Positions 35,044 to 45,775 of a stretch of DNA of 64,000 nucleotides are shown piece after piece; positions within the stretch are counted from its first letter, which is position 1; every line of letters starts with the position of its first letter. Position numbers and translations under genes: made by a program. The notes under the pieces are model-generated. The model made no database searches and was not told the origin of the DNA. It was given only the letters and a program-made list of their open reading frames with translations. Origin of the DNA: Prochlorococcus sp. AG-418-M08 (GTDB taxonomy: Bacteria > Cyanobacteriota > Cyanobacteriia > PCC-6307 > Cyanobiaceae); NCBI GenBank assembly GCA_003213955.1, contig QCMG01000010.1, positions 1 to 64,000 on the forward strand. The letters are read 5' to 3'.

Positions 35044-35853
35044 ATGATTTGGCCTTTTAGACGAAAGTCAAAAAAAAGAATGGCTCGTATTGTAATTGAT
35101 GAGCCAATCACAAGTTCAACAAGAGTTTCTGTCATCAAAGCTTTAAAACAAATTGAAGATCGAGAATTTCCTGCTTTAATTTTGAGAATTGACTCTCCCG
35201 GAGGTACCGTTGGTGATAGCCAAGAAATATACTCTGCAATTAATCGGCTTAAAGAGAAAGGATGTAAAGTAGTTGCTAGTTTTGGAAACATATCTGCTTC
35301 TGGTGGAGTTTACATAGGCGTGGCTTCTGACAAAATTGTAGCTAACCCAGGAACAATTACAGGCTCAATTGGTGTAATAATAAGAGGAAATAACTTATCA
35401 GAGCTCTTGAATAAAATTGGTATCAAGTTTGAGACTGTAAAAAGCGGGATTTATAAAGATATTCTTTCCCCCGATAAACCATTAAGTGATGAAGGGAGAG
35501 AACTACTGCAAGGACTAATAAATGAAAGTTACAAACAATTTACTGAGGCAGTAGCAGAAGGGAGGAATTTACCCGTTGAAGATGTTAAGAAGTTCGCTGA
35601 TGGAAGAATTTTTACTGGAACTCAAGCGAAAGAACTTGGTTTAGTTGATGAAATTGGTGACGAATTTGTCGCGAGAGATCTTGCAGCAAAAATGGTCAAA
35701 ATCGATCCGAAAATACAACCTGTAACTTTTGGTAAGAAAAAAAAGAAAATTCTAGGTCTCATACCCGGTAGTAAAATTATAAATAATATTGTTCAAAATC
35801 TAATTTTTGAAGTAAATTCATCTAATAAAATTCTTTGGTTATATAAACCTTAA
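35044..35853 (+). CDS. sppA: Signal peptide peptidase SppA, short form
   Basis: 269 aa from ATG 35044; the ORF-track TTG at 35029 is less likely. One-domain SppA (ClpP-like fold). ALILRIDSPGGTVGDSQEIY is the substrate loop. SASGGVYIG holds the nucleophile (Ser86), and VKSGIYKDILSPDKPLSDEG the catalytic Lys. It lacks an N-terminal membrane anchor, starting MIWPFRRKSKKRM instead, so it may be soluble. It is followed after eight bases by aroH. Confidence 0.92.
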   Translation: MIWPFRRKSKKRMARIVIDEPITSSTRVSVIKALKQIEDREFPALILRIDSPGGTVGDSQEIYSAINRLKEKGCKVVASFGNISASGGVYIGVASDKIVANPGTITGSIGVIIRGNNLSELLNKIGIKFETVKSGIYKDILSPDKPLSDEGRELLQGLINESYKQFTEAVAEGRNLPVEDVKKFADGRIFTGTQAKELGLVDEIGDEFVARDLAAKMVKIDPKIQPVTFGKKKKKILGLIPGSKIINNIVQNLIFEVNSSNKILWLYKP

Positions 35854-35861
35854 ATTTAAAA

Positions 35862-36245
35862 ATGACTAAGGATTATTTTCATAGAGAAAATGTTACTGCT
35901 ATTAGAGGAGCTACAACTTCGAGTGGAAATACATCAAAGGAGATTGAGAATTCAGTAGTTGAGCTTATTGATGAATTAATTTTGCGAAATAGATTAGAGC
36001 CAAAAAAAATTTTATCTATAACTTTTACTGTTACTAAAGATTTAAATGCATGTTTCCCTGCTTCTATTGCGAGAAAAAGGTTTGGGCTTGACTCAGTTGC
36101 ATTTTTAGATTGTCAACAAATGCATCTTCCTAATGATGTTGATTTTTGTATTAGATTAATGGCATTAGTCATAATGCCAACTGATTCCTTAATTAATCAT
36201 CCTTACTTGCGAGGAGCCTCAAATTTAAGGACCGATAGATGTTAA
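35862..36245 (+). CDS. aroH: Chorismate mutase, AroH class
   Basis: 127 aa trimeric AroH-type chorismate mutase, converting chorismate to prephenate for Phe/Tyr synthesis. Active-site region VTAIRGATTS supplies the conserved Arg, and SITFTVTKDLNACFPA the second block. Normal length. It probably shares a transcript with sppA. Confidence 0.93.
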   Translation: MTKDYFHRENVTAIRGATTSSGNTSKEIENSVVELIDELILRNRLEPKKILSITFTVTKDLNACFPASIARKRFGLDSVAFLDCQQMHLPNDVDFCIRLMALVIMPTDSLINHPYLRGASNLRTDRC

Positions 36246-36309
36246 TCTTTTAAAAAAGTTTTTTTTTAAGATAAAAATTTAAGAAATCACATTATTTACT
36301 CCAAAAACA

Positions 36310-36879
36310 ATGCAAAATAATCACAAAAGATTTTTAAATAAAAACAAAATTCTTAATTTACTTTTATTTTCACCATTCTTAATTTGTATTCCATTTTTAA
36401 ATAATCCTCAAGTTAAAGCAGGTTTAGAGTTTCAATGGGACCAAAATTCAGGTTATAGAAGATTAAAATGGTTCCAAAAAGATAATGAACAAAGAGCTAG
36501 GAACACAATTTTTTTCTTTCTAAGGCCCGCTGATAGAAAAGCAAGTCTCTTAAAAATAACTTTTAAAATACCTAAAACTTTTAAATCAACGCTTAAAGAA
36601 GAAAAAATAAGTTTTTGCAAAGTAAAAATAGGTGGTTTTGAATCACGTACTAAATGTATTAAGGAAATCCCTGCGGATATTAAACTCAATGAAGATAATA
36701 CTTCACTAGATATTTTCCCTTTCAGTCCAATCCCTAGGAATAAAGATAGTTATGCAATAGTATTTAAAGTATTTAATCCCAAAAGGACTGGACTTTATCA
36801 ATTTCACACATATGGACAGTATGTTGGAAGCGATTCCGTTTCAAGTTATTTAGGGAGCGCAACTATTACGATCGATTAA
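36310..36879 (+). CDS. DUF2808 family secreted protein
   Basis: 189 aa. A hydrophobic signal segment (about residues 15-37, ending VKA-GL) precedes a beta-rich domain with DRKASLLKITFKIPKTF, FNPKRTGLYQFHTYGQYVG and SSYLGSATITID, the DUF2808 pattern of cyanobacteria. Probably periplasmic; function unknown. It lies 30 bases upstream of rpmH, an unusual leader for the ribosomal cluster. Confidence 0.82.
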   Translation: MQNNHKRFLNKNKILNLLLFSPFLICIPFLNNPQVKAGLEFQWDQNSGYRRLKWFQKDNEQRARNTIFFFLRPADRKASLLKITFKIPKTFKSTLKEEKISFCKVKIGGFESRTKCIKEIPADIKLNEDNTSLDIFPFSPIPRNKDSYAIVFKVFNPKRTGLYQFHTYGQYVGSDSVSSYLGSATITID

Positions 36880-36909
36880 ATGATAAATTATTAAAGAGCA
36901 TGAAAAACA

Positions 36910-37047
36910 ATGACTAAAAGAACATTCGGCGGAACATCAAGAAAAAGGAAACGTGTATCTGGTTTTAGAGTAAGAATGCGTTCCCATACAGGAAGAAGAG
37001 TTATTAAAAGCAGAAGAAAAAGAGGTAGAGAAAGAATAGCTGTTTAA
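36910..37047 (+). CDS. rpmH: 50S ribosomal protein L34
   Basis: 45 aa, missed by the ORF track. It reads [19 protein letters not shown], then [19 protein letters not shown], the near-invariant L34 sequence. It is followed after 15 bases by rnpA, the classical bacterial order. Confidence 0.97.
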   Translation: MTKRTFGGTSRKRKRVSGFRVRMRSHTGRRVIKSRRKRGRERIAV

Positions 37048-37062
37048 CGATATTCACTAATT

Positions 37063-37449
37063 ATGGCCTTGCCAAAAGCTATGCGTTTAAAAGGTCATAG
37101 GACTTTTGATTATATTCATAAAAATTCTGTAAGATATTATGGGAAATTAATGAGCTTTAAAATAGCAACATCAAATCCAAAGATTCTAATTTCTCATAAG
37201 ATTACTGATAGTTTAGATAATTTTAAAATTGCAATAGCTATAAGCAAGAAGGTTTCAAAAAAAGCAGTTGTAAGAAATAAAATGAGGAGGTTATTACAGG
37301 ATTGCTTATTAAAAAACTTTAGCCAAGATGAGAACCACAAACCTTACTGGTTACTTGTTAACCTACATAATGGTGAGGCTTTTAAAGATGAATCCAGGCT
37401 TCTGGAAGAATTTAAACACCTAATTTTTAAGTCAGGTCTTTTTAAATGA
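37063..37449 (+). CDS. rnpA: Ribonuclease P protein component
   Basis: 128 aa basic protein that helps the RNase P RNA cut tRNA 5' leaders. The signature AIAISKKVSKKAVVRNKMRRLLQ is intact. The gene overlaps the next by four bases (ATGA-type) and follows rpmH. The RNA subunit is not in this window. Confidence 0.95.
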   Translation: MALPKAMRLKGHRTFDYIHKNSVRYYGKLMSFKIATSNPKILISHKITDSLDNFKIAIAISKKVSKKAVVRNKMRRLLQDCLLKNFSQDENHKPYWLLVNLHNGEAFKDESRLLEEFKHLIFKSGLFK

Positions 37450-37859
37450 TTAAAATAAATGAAGAATCCTTTTATGAAGGCGGTCCCGCCAAAAGTGATT
37501 TAATCATAAATTTACTAGCAGGTTTAACTCTTCTGGGTCTCCCATTTACTTTCGCGGCTTTAGTTAGAGCTTTGTGGTTAAGATATAAAATAACCAACAA
37601 AAGAATAACTATAGATGGTGGATGGTTTGGGAAAAATAAAACTCAAGTATCCTTAAGTAATATTGATGAGATAAGATCTATCCCAAGAGGTTTTGGATCA
37701 TATGGAGACATGGTACTAATTCTTAACGATGGTTCCAAAGTTGAAATGAAATCATTACCTTTATTCAGAGAAAAACAGCGGTTTATTGAGGAAAATATGA
37801 TAAAAAAATCTCAACCATTAAACCTCAATGAGGTTGAAGGATTTGCTACTAAATCCTGA
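37446..37859 (+). CDS. PH-domain membrane-associated protein
   Basis: 137 aa with one hydrophobic segment pair (LIINLLAGLTLLGLPFTFAALVRALWL, ~residues 19-45) and then a small beta-rich domain (YKITNKRITIDGGWFGKNKTQVSL) of the bacterial PH type. It sits between rnpA and yidC, where cyanobacteria commonly have such a gene. It may assist membrane-protein insertion, but that is only context. Confidence 0.85.
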   Translation: MIKINEESFYEGGPAKSDLIINLLAGLTLLGLPFTFAALVRALWLRYKITNKRITIDGGWFGKNKTQVSLSNIDEIRSIPRGFGSYGDMVLILNDGSKVEMKSLPLFREKQRFIEENMIKKSQPLNLNEVEGFATKS

Positions 37860-37931
37860 ACAAATTAATTACAAAAGCGTTTCTATCCTGTAAAATAAAG
37901 TGTCAATTAAAATAAAAATTTCTTTAACATC

Positions 37932-39071
37932 GTGATCGGGTTCATTTCAGAAAAATTACTAATCCCGATTCTAGATTTTTTCTACGGATTAGTCCCAAGT
38001 TATGGCTTAGCAATTGTTGCACTTACTGTTGTTATTAGAATTGCACTTTTCCCACTTAGCGCAGGATCCATAAGAAGTGCCAGAAGAATGAAAATAGCTC
38101 AACCTGTAATGCAAAAAAGACAAGCAGAAATAAAATCTAAATTCTCGGGTGATCCAAAAAAACAACAAGAAGAGCTTGGCAAATTAATGAATGAATTTGG
38201 AAGTCCTCTTGCAGGGTGTCTACCTTTAATAGTTCAGATGCCTGTATTATTTGCGTTATTTGCAACATTAAGAGGTTCACCTTTTGCGGATGTCCCTTAC
38301 AATATTAATTTAAAAGTTATACCACAAGAACAAATAGCAGCTATTGATCCAAAGCCCTATAAGTCTCCAAGACATTCTATTTTCATAACAGAGAAGTCAC
38401 ATTTTCCTGTAGTTGCAACATTGCCTAATGGTACAAAATTAGGTGCTGAAGAATCAGTGAAAATAAATTTACAAACAACTAATGGCAACAGCTATTCAGA
38501 AATTCTCTCAAAATACGATAACGGTTCAAGATTTCTTCCTACCTGGTCGGTTTCAAAAGGCTCAGAAAATATAAAGGTTTCTCAAGATGGTTTAGTAACA
38601 GCTATCAAACCAGGAGATGCAACAATTGAAGCTAAGATACCTGGCCTCGCTGCAAAGAGTGGATTTTTGTTTATTAAAGCGCTTGGACAGGTTGGGTTTT
38701 ACGTGGATGGTTCAATTAACTGGGATATAGCCACTTTAGTTGGTGCTTTCGGTTTAACCCTGCTTCTCTCACAGGTTTTATCTAGTCAAGGAATGCCTTC
38801 AAATGCTCAACAATCCACTGCAAACAAAATTACACCAATAATGATTACTGGAATGTTCTTATTCTTTCCTTTGCCTGCAGGAGTATTACTCTATATGGTT
38901 GTTGCGAACATTTTCCAAGCGTTGCAGACTTTTCTACTCAATAAAGAAGCTCTTCCAGCAAACCTACAAAAAATACTTGATGAACAATTAACTAATAAAA
39001 ATAAAGTAATTCCCTCTACTGCAAATATTTCAGATAAAAGATTACCATTTGAACCTAACAATAAAAAATAA
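37932..39071 (+). CDS. yidC: Membrane protein insertase YidC/Oxa1/Alb3
   Basis: 379 aa, starting at GTG 37932. Hydrophobic helices flank residues ~10-110 and ~255-345, with [25 protein letters not shown] (cytoplasmic hairpin) and [16 protein letters not shown]. Between them is a ~150-residue insert whose end reads [20 protein letters not shown], resembling a bacterial Ig-like (BIG2) domain. It inserts membrane and thylakoid proteins. Confidence 0.94.
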   Translation: MIGFISEKLLIPILDFFYGLVPSYGLAIVALTVVIRIALFPLSAGSIRSARRMKIAQPVMQKRQAEIKSKFSGDPKKQQEELGKLMNEFGSPLAGCLPLIVQMPVLFALFATLRGSPFADVPYNINLKVIPQEQIAAIDPKPYKSPRHSIFITEKSHFPVVATLPNGTKLGAEESVKINLQTTNGNSYSEILSKYDNGSRFLPTWSVSKGSENIKVSQDGLVTAIKPGDATIEAKIPGLAAKSGFLFIKALGQVGFYVDGSINWDIATLVGAFGLTLLLSQVLSSQGMPSNAQQSTANKITPIMITGMFLFFPLPAGVLLYMVVANIFQALQTFLLNKEALPANLQKILDEQLTNKNKVIPSTANISDKRLPFEPNNKK

Positions 39072-39092
39072 TCTAATCTCCTGTTATAAATA

Positions 39093-40559
39093 ATGGATTC
39101 TTGGAGTAGAAATTTAGAATTAATTATAAAATCTAGAACCCCTTTAATATGGATAAGAACTAAAGAAGAGGAGAGACTGTATAAAATTCTCAATCAATCA
39201 TGTAAAAGATTAAATATCAAGAGATTCGCATCCTGGGATTGTGTTAATGGAATCAAAGGCGTAATCAATGAAAAGGGTAAATTTTCTAATAATCCGCTAG
39301 GAGCTCTTAATTGGATAAAGGAACAACCTTCAGAATTGCCAACAATATTACTGGTTAAAGACTTTCATAAATTTTATGATGATCCATCGATTAGCAGAAC
39401 ACTAAAAGAATTATCTTTTTCCCTCAGAGAAACAAGCAATAACTTAATCATTAGTTCTCATTTATTACCCTCATCTGAAGAACTTGACGATTTAATCACA
39501 ATAATAAATTTACCGTTGCCTAATCTCAGTGAGTTGTCCACTCTTATAAAAAAAATTGCTTTCAATACTGATTCAGATTTAAACGAAAAAGACTTGAATG
39601 AACTTGCAATAGCATCAAGTGGTTTAAGTGAAACAAAACTGAAACAAGTAACAGCTAAAGCCCTAACTCAAAGAGGAAAAATTAGTAAGAATGATATCAA
39701 GGACATTCTTGAAGAGAAAAAACAAGTTATAGCTAGAAGTGAAATATTAGAATTTTTTGAAAGCAATGCAACTCAGAATGAAATTGGAGGCTTAAAAGTT
39801 TTAAAGGTCTGGCTTAAACAAAGATATAGAGCTTTTTCAAAAGAAGCCAGAGACTATGGACTTCCTATCCCTAAAGGTGTCTTACTAGTTGGACCACAAG
39901 GTACTGGAAAATCATTAACTGCCAAGTCAATTTCTCAAAGTTGGTCAATGCCTCTTCTTAGACTTGATGTGGGAAGATTATTTTCAAGTCTTGTTGGATC
40001 AAGCGAGGCGAGGACAAGAGAAACCATTTTAAGAGCAGAAGCTATGGCACCCTGTATCTTATGGATTGATGAAATAGACAAAGGATTTGGCGGAGACGCG
40101 AGAAGTGATGGAGGAACTAGTCAAAGAGTTTTAGCTAGTTTATTAACTTGGATGGCAGAGAAAGAATCGGCCGTATTTGTAATTGCTACCGCTAATTCAA
40201 TTGATAAGCTCCCAGCAGAGTTGTTAAGGAAAGGTAGATTTGATGAAATATTTTTTCTTGATTTACCTAATTTTGAAGAGAGACTTAGCATCCTTGATTT
40301 ACATTTAAAAAAAAGAAGACCAAACTATAATTTTCCTCTTTCAACAATAGTTGATCGTACAGATGGTTATTCTGGAGCAGAACTTGAACAAGCAGTTATT
40401 GAAGGTATGCACTTTTCATTCGATGAGAAAAGAGAACTAATGGAAAAAGATTTAATTAAGGCTATTTCAGAATTGGTCCCTCTATCAAGAACAGCTAAAG
40501 AACAAATTGATTTCTTAAAAAAATGGTCTTCAACAGGCCGAGCACGCTCAGCTTCATAA
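39093..40559 (+). CDS. ycf46: AAA ATPase, Ycf46-like
   Basis: 488 aa. The N-terminal half is non-catalytic. The AAA module has Walker A GPQGTGKS, Walker B CILWIDEIDKGFGG, and the arginine-finger/sensor stretch LPAELLRKGRFDEIFFLDLP. Ycf46 has been linked in cyanobacteria to inorganic-carbon use; that is family knowledge. It follows yidC by 21 bases in the same direction. Confidence 0.88.
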   Translation: MDSWSRNLELIIKSRTPLIWIRTKEEERLYKILNQSCKRLNIKRFASWDCVNGIKGVINEKGKFSNNPLGALNWIKEQPSELPTILLVKDFHKFYDDPSISRTLKELSFSLRETSNNLIISSHLLPSSEELDDLITIINLPLPNLSELSTLIKKIAFNTDSDLNEKDLNELAIASSGLSETKLKQVTAKALTQRGKISKNDIKDILEEKKQVIARSEILEFFESNATQNEIGGLKVLKVWLKQRYRAFSKEARDYGLPIPKGVLLVGPQGTGKSLTAKSISQSWSMPLLRLDVGRLFSSLVGSSEARTRETILRAEAMAPCILWIDEIDKGFGGDARSDGGTSQRVLASLLTWMAEKESAVFVIATANSIDKLPAELLRKGRFDEIFFLDLPNFEERLSILDLHLKKRRPNYNFPLSTIVDRTDGYSGAELEQAVIEGMHFSFDEKRELMEKDLIKAISELVPLSRTAKEQIDFLKKWSSTGRARSAS

Positions 40560-40686
40560 TTAATTTTTAAATTAATAAATCATAAAGAAAGTTAATAATC
40601 TCTTATTTAATTAATTTTTAATCAAAAAACTCTGAAAATTATTTGAGATAAACTATGTTATTAGGATATAAAAAATTTTAAAAAGA

Positions 40687-41964
40687 GTGTTAGATCAAAA
40701 ATTAATAAGAGAAAATCCAACATTTGTGGAAAATAATTTATCTTTAAGAGGCAGGTATTATGACATATCTTCCATTCATAAACTATCTTTAGAAAGAAAA
40801 GAAATTGAAATTGAAATATCAAGTCTACAATCAGAGAGTAAAAAGTTAAGTAAACTAATTGGCCAAGAAATAAGAAATTCAAATAATGCTAATTCTCCAG
40901 AACTTAGTCAATTAAAAGATAAGGGAAACAAATACAGAATAAAAGTTTCAGAATTTGAAGAGAAGAAAAGAATATTAGACCAAAAACTTCAAGATGAAAT
41001 ATCAAAATTACCTAATTTCCCGAGTAAAGATGCACCTGTTGGAGAAAATGAAAATAATAATATTCAAATTAAAGAATGGGGTGATCCTCTAAAAAAAGAA
41101 AATCTCAAAACTCACTGGGAGATAGGTGAGAATCTAAATCTATTTGATTCTATAAAATCAACAAAAATTGCAAAAAGTCGTTTTATTACTCTTACAGGAA
41201 ATGGAGCAAGGTTAGAAAGGGCTTTAATTAATTTCATGCTAGATGTTCATTCAAATAATGGATATTTAGAATTAATGCCCCCAGCATTAGTTAATTCTGA
41301 GAGTCTTCAAGGATCTGGTCAGCTACCTAAATTCTCGAATGAGAGTTTCAAGTGTGCTAAAGATGATTTATGGCTTTCTCCAACAGCAGAAGTACCTCTA
41401 ACTGCTTTTCATAAAAATGAGATTATTGATCCTAAAACTTTACCTTTGAAATATGTTGCTTACAGTGCTTGTTTTAGGAGAGAAGCCGGAAGTTATGGAA
41501 GGGATACTAAAGGTTTAATAAGACTTCATCAATTTAATAAAGTTGAACTATATTGGTTTAGTGATCCAAATAAATCTTTGGAAGCCCATAAGGAGATTAC
41601 TGCTGACGCAGAAAGTATTTTAAAAAAACTAAACTTACCATACAGATTAGTCGATATTTGTACTGGAGATTTAGGTTTTTCTTCTAGCAGAACTTTTGAT
41701 CTCGAGGTTTGGCTACCTAGCAGTAAATGTTATAGAGAAATATCAAGTTGCAGTAACTGCCTAGATTTTCAGGCACGTAGATCATCAATAAGAACAAAAA
41801 TTGATAAGAAAACTTCATATATCCACACTCTAAATGGAAGTGGTTTAGCTATAGGAAGAACAATGGCAGCAATTCTTGAAAATGGCCAGCAACCTGATGG
41901 GAGTGTGAAAATTCCTGATGCTTTGGTTCCATACTTTGGATCATCTTTTATAAAAACTAACTAA
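40687..41964 (+). CDS. serS: Seryl-tRNA synthetase
   Basis: 425 aa class II synthetase from a GTG start. The N-terminal coiled-coil tRNA arm covers residues ~30-105. Motif 2 is [22 protein letters not shown] and motif 3 [19 protein letters not shown]. Normal length. Its product charges, among others, the tRNA-Ser(CGA) found in this window. Confidence 0.97.
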   Translation: MLDQKLIRENPTFVENNLSLRGRYYDISSIHKLSLERKEIEIEISSLQSESKKLSKLIGQEIRNSNNANSPELSQLKDKGNKYRIKVSEFEEKKRILDQKLQDEISKLPNFPSKDAPVGENENNNIQIKEWGDPLKKENLKTHWEIGENLNLFDSIKSTKIAKSRFITLTGNGARLERALINFMLDVHSNNGYLELMPPALVNSESLQGSGQLPKFSNESFKCAKDDLWLSPTAEVPLTAFHKNEIIDPKTLPLKYVAYSACFRREAGSYGRDTKGLIRLHQFNKVELYWFSDPNKSLEAHKEITADAESILKKLNLPYRLVDICTGDLGFSSSRTFDLEVWLPSSKCYREISSCSNCLDFQARRSSIRTKIDKKTSYIHTLNGSGLAIGRTMAAILENGQQPDGSVKIPDALVPYFGSSFIKTN

Positions 41965-41973
41965 TATAAAATA

Positions 41974-43053
41974 ATGAACGTTCTAACCTCAATAACAGTA
42001 TTAGGATTTCTCATTTTTTTTCACGAAATGGGTCATTTTCTTGCAGCGATACTCCAAGGAATATACGTTGATGGTTTTTCTATTGGATTTGGACCTTCCA
42101 TAATTCAAAAAAAATTTAAGGGCATTACCTACTCATTTAGGGCCTTTCCCTTGGGAGGATTCGTTTCCTTTCCAGATGAAGAAATCAATAATATTGATCC
42201 TAAAGATCCAAACCTTTTAAAAAATAGACCAATATCACAGAGGGTAATTGTTATATCTGCTGGAGTAATCGCCAACCTTCTTCTTGCGTATACAATATTA
42301 ATTGTAAACGTGACCTCTATTGGAATTCCCTATGAGCCAGATCCAGGAATTTTGGTTCTAGCGACTCAACCAGAAAAAGCTGCTTTTAAAGCGGGTTTAA
42401 AAGCGGGTGATAAAATTTTAAAGTTAGAAGGAAATATTTTGGGTATTGGAGATCAAGCTGTTTCGACTTTAGTAAGTAAAATCCAAAATTCATCGGAAAA
42501 AGAAATATCTATTGAAATTGAGAGGGAAAACTCTTATCAAAATCTAATTTTAATTCCTCAAAGCATCGATGGGAAAGGTACAATTGGAGCTCAGTTACAG
42601 CCAAATATTAAAAAAGAAACAAAAAAAACTGAAAATATTAATGAACTTTTTCTTTATACTAATAAGCAGTTTTCATCACTATTAATGAAAACAATCCAAG
42701 GTTATAAGGGTTTAATAACAAATTTCTCATCAACAGCTCAACAGTTAAGTGGCCCAGTAAAAATTGTGGAAATAGGAGCACAATTGTCTGAACAAGGGGG
42801 TACTGGAATATTATTGTTTGCAGCCTTGATCTCTATAAATTTAGCTGTTCTTAATTCTCTTCCATTACCGCTTCTTGATGGAGGTCAGTTAGTTTTTACT
42901 CTTATTGAAGGACTGAGAGGTAAACCCGTTCCAGTTAAAATCCAAATCGCTGTAACTCAATCAAGTTTTTTTCTTTTGGTAGGATTAAGTATTTTATTAA
43001 TAATTAGAGATACCAGTCAGTTATTAATAGTACAAAGACTATTTAATCAATAA
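41974..43053 (+). CDS. rseP: Site-2 protease, RseP/M50 family
   Basis: 359 aa membrane zinc metalloprotease. The zinc motif HEMGH is at residues 17-21. A PDZ domain spans roughly 125-195 (AAFKAGLKAGDKILKLEG). The second zinc-site helix is NSLPLPLLDGGQLVF. It cleaves membrane-anchored substrates inside the bilayer. It starts 10 bases after serS. Confidence 0.94.
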   Translation: MNVLTSITVLGFLIFFHEMGHFLAAILQGIYVDGFSIGFGPSIIQKKFKGITYSFRAFPLGGFVSFPDEEINNIDPKDPNLLKNRPISQRVIVISAGVIANLLLAYTILIVNVTSIGIPYEPDPGILVLATQPEKAAFKAGLKAGDKILKLEGNILGIGDQAVSTLVSKIQNSSEKEISIEIERENSYQNLILIPQSIDGKGTIGAQLQPNIKKETKKTENINELFLYTNKQFSSLLMKTIQGYKGLITNFSSTAQQLSGPVKIVEIGAQLSEQGGTGILLFAALISINLAVLNSLPLPLLDGGQLVFTLIEGLRGKPVPVKIQIAVTQSSFFLLVGLSILLIIRDTSQLLIVQRLFNQ

Positions 43054-43116
43054 TCAATTTTTAATTTTGCTAGTCAAGCTGTTAAAATATATAAACAAAA
43101 TTAAAGAGAAATTTTA

Positions 43117-43419
43117 ATGGCAAAAAAATCAATGATTGCTAGAGATGTAAAGCGTAAAAAACTAGTAAAGAAATTTGCTTTCAAAAGGAAATCATTATTA
43201 GATGAATTTAATGCTGCTAAAGATCCTATGGAAAGACTAGAGATACATAGAAAAATACAAGGACTGCCAAGAAACTCAGCTCCAACAAGAATAAGGAATA
43301 GATGCTGGGCAACCGGTAAACCAAGAGGTGTTTATAGAGATTTTGGGTTATGCAGAAACCAACTTAGACTAAGAGCGCACAATGGAGAACTACCAGGTGT
43401 TGTAAAGTCTAGCTGGTAA
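43117..43419 (+). CDS. rpsN: 30S ribosomal protein S14
   Basis: 100 aa, long form without the zinc-binding CxxC pairs (only two isolated cysteines). The signature [25 protein letters not shown] is complete. It is located between rseP and pnp rather than in the main ribosomal cluster, as is common in cyanobacteria. Confidence 0.97.
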   Translation: MAKKSMIARDVKRKKLVKKFAFKRKSLLDEFNAAKDPMERLEIHRKIQGLPRNSAPTRIRNRCWATGKPRGVYRDFGLCRNQLRLRAHNGELPGVVKSSW

Positions 43420-43609
43420 TTAAAAAAAATTTATATTTTTGGAACAAATTTTTTTACTATTATTTTCGCAAGAAACAAGTTATACCAACTGATTAAGATT
43501 ATTTGAAAGAATATTTGAAATTTTTTTTTAAACGCTTATCTAAATAATTTACTCAATATGTCCCTACGAGATGTAAGAATAAATTATGTATAGATTTATA
43601 ATTTAAAAA
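43420..43609 (+). promoter_or_regulatory. pnp leader region with small hairpin
   Basis: 190 AT-rich bases between rpsN and pnp. An inverted repeat AAATTAT (43581-43587) / ATAATTT (43598-43604) stands directly upstream of the GTG start of pnp. PNPase is autoregulated through its leader in E. coli, so the location is suggestive, but the structure is weak and could be chance in such AT-rich DNA. Confidence 0.35.
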
Positions 43610-45775
43610 GTGGAAGGAAAAAATACGTCGATCACGTTTGACGGACGAGAGATACGACTAACTACAGGACTATATGCTCCTCAAGCAAATGGAGCCGTAA
43701 TGATCGAATGTGGTGACACATCTTTATTAGTTACTGCAACAAAAACAACCAAGAAGGAGTCAGCTGATTTTCTTCCTTTAATATGTGATTACGAGGAGAA
43801 ATTATATGCTGCAGGAAGAATCCCAGGAGGTTTCATGAGAAGAGAAGGAAGGCCTCCAGAAAGAGCCACCTTAATAGCAAGATTAATAGATAGGCCTATG
43901 AGGCCTCTATTCCCATCATGGATGAGAGATGAGATACAAATAGTTGCTTCTTGCCTTTCACTTGATGAAAGAGTACCCGCCGATGTATTAGCAGTAACTG
44001 GAGCCTCTATAGCTACATTATTAGGAGATATTCCATTTTATGGGCCAATGGCTGCTGTAAGAGTCGGTTTATTAGGAGATGATTTTATATTAAATCCAAG
44101 TTACAGAGAAATCGAAAAAGGTGATCTGGATATTATTGTTGCAGGTTCACCTGAAGGCATTGTGATGATTGAAGCAGGTGCAAATCAACTTTCTGAACAG
44201 GATACAATTGAGGCAATAGATTTTGGATACGAGGCAGTAACAGAACTTATCAAAGCTCAAGAAAATCTTCTTAAGGACTTAGGAATTAAACAAGTTAAAC
44301 CTTCAGAACCAGAAGTAGATAATACTTTAGCTGCGTATTTAGAAAAAAACTGTACAAAACCAATTGATTTAGTTTTAAAGAAATTTGATCAATCTAAAGA
44401 AGAGAGAGATTTCGAATTAGATAAAATCAAACTTGAAGTTCAAAGTAAAATAGATTCTCTTAAAGATGAAAATCAATTAAAGCTTCTAATTTCAGAAAAT
44501 GAAAAAATAATTCATACTGATTTTAAAACCCTAACCAAAAAGTTAATGAGATCTCAAATCATTAATGATGGTAAAAGAGTTGATGGTAGAGATCTTGATG
44601 AAGTCAGAAAGATATCTGCAAAAGCAGGCATACTCCCGAAAAGGGTTCATGGATCTGCCTTATTTCAAAGAGGTCTAACTCAAGTTTTATCGACCACTAC
44701 ACTTGGAACTCCTAGTGATGCCCAGGAAATGGACGATTTAAATCCAAGTGCTGAGAAAACTTATTTACATCACTACAATTTCCCTCCTTACTCAGTGGGA
44801 GAAACTAGGCCAATGAGAACTCCAGGGAGAAGAGAGATTGGTCATGGAGCTTTAGCAGAGAGAGCAATTATTCCGGTTCTCCCAGGCAAAGAAACATTCC
44901 CATATGTTTTAAGAGTGGTTAGCGAAGTATTAAGTTCAAACGGTTCCACATCGATGGGATCTGTTTGTGGAAGCACACTTTCATTATTAGATGCAGGTGT
45001 TCCATTAAAAGCTCCCGTAAGTGGTACTGCCATGGGTTTAATTAAAGAAGGGAAAGAGGTCCGTATACTTACTGATATTCAGGGTATTGAGGATTTTCTT
45101 GGAGATATGGATTTCAAGGTTGCTGGAACTGAAAAAGGCATAACTGCATTACAAATGGATATGAAAATCACAGGATTACCTGTTTCAGTGATTTCTGATG
45201 CAATAAAAAAAGCTCGTCCAGCAAGATTGCATATTTTAGAAAAAATGCAAGAAGCAATTGATAAACCTCAAGAATCATTATCACCTCATGCTCCAAGACT
45301 TTTAAGCTTCAGGATTGATCCAGAGCTTATCGGAACAGTTATTGGACCTGGTGGTAGAACTATTAAGGGAATTACTGAAAGAACTAATACCAAAATTGAT
45401 ATAGAAGATGGAGGAATTGTTACAATAGCCTCGCATGATGGAGCTGCAGCTGAAGAAGCTCAAAAAATAATAGAGGGCTTAACTCGAAAAGTACATGAAG
45501 GAGAGATCTTTTCAGGAGTGGTTACTAGAATTATTCCTATCGGAGCGTTTGTAGAAATTCTTCCTGGGAAAGAGGGTATGGTTCATATTTCACAATTGTC
45601 CGAGGCTAGAGTTGAAAGAGTTGAAGATGTTGTGAGGCAAGGAGATGAAGTAACTGTAAGAGTTAGAGAAATTGATAGCAGAGGTAGAATTAATCTAACC
45701 TTGAGAGGGGTTGCACAAAACGGAGGAATGTCTTACCCAGAACCGACCCCAACTCCAGTAGCTCCTCTTAATTAA
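43610..45775 (+). CDS. pnp: Polynucleotide phosphorylase
   Basis: 721 aa 3'-5' exoribonuclease, GTG start. Two RNase PH domains, the second with [27 protein letters not shown]; then a KH domain ([21 protein letters not shown], ~580) and an S1 domain ([23 protein letters not shown], ~635). The proline-rich tail is normal. Its stop overlaps the convergent cysQ end by four bases. Confidence 0.98.
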   Translation: MEGKNTSITFDGREIRLTTGLYAPQANGAVMIECGDTSLLVTATKTTKKESADFLPLICDYEEKLYAAGRIPGGFMRREGRPPERATLIARLIDRPMRPLFPSWMRDEIQIVASCLSLDERVPADVLAVTGASIATLLGDIPFYGPMAAVRVGLLGDDFILNPSYREIEKGDLDIIVAGSPEGIVMIEAGANQLSEQDTIEAIDFGYEAVTELIKAQENLLKDLGIKQVKPSEPEVDNTLAAYLEKNCTKPIDLVLKKFDQSKEERDFELDKIKLEVQSKIDSLKDENQLKLLISENEKIIHTDFKTLTKKLMRSQIINDGKRVDGRDLDEVRKISAKAGILPKRVHGSALFQRGLTQVLSTTTLGTPSDAQEMDDLNPSAEKTYLHHYNFPPYSVGETRPMRTPGRREIGHGALAERAIIPVLPGKETFPYVLRVVSEVLSSNGSTSMGSVCGSTLSLLDAGVPLKAPVSGTAMGLIKEGKEVRILTDIQGIEDFLGDMDFKVAGTEKGITALQMDMKITGLPVSVISDAIKKARPARLHILEKMQEAIDKPQESLSPHAPRLLSFRIDPELIGTVIGPGGRTIKGITERTNTKIDIEDGGIVTIASHDGAAAEEAQKIIEGLTRKVHEGEIFSGVVTRIIPIGAFVEILPGKEGMVHISQLSEARVERVEDVVRQGDEVTVRVREIDSRGRINLTLRGVAQNGGMSYPEPTPTPVAPLN

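Noticed and set aside
36246-36309. Terminator after aroH (A-run/T-run pairing)
   Set aside because: Stem consists only of A-T pairs; not a credible rho-independent terminator.
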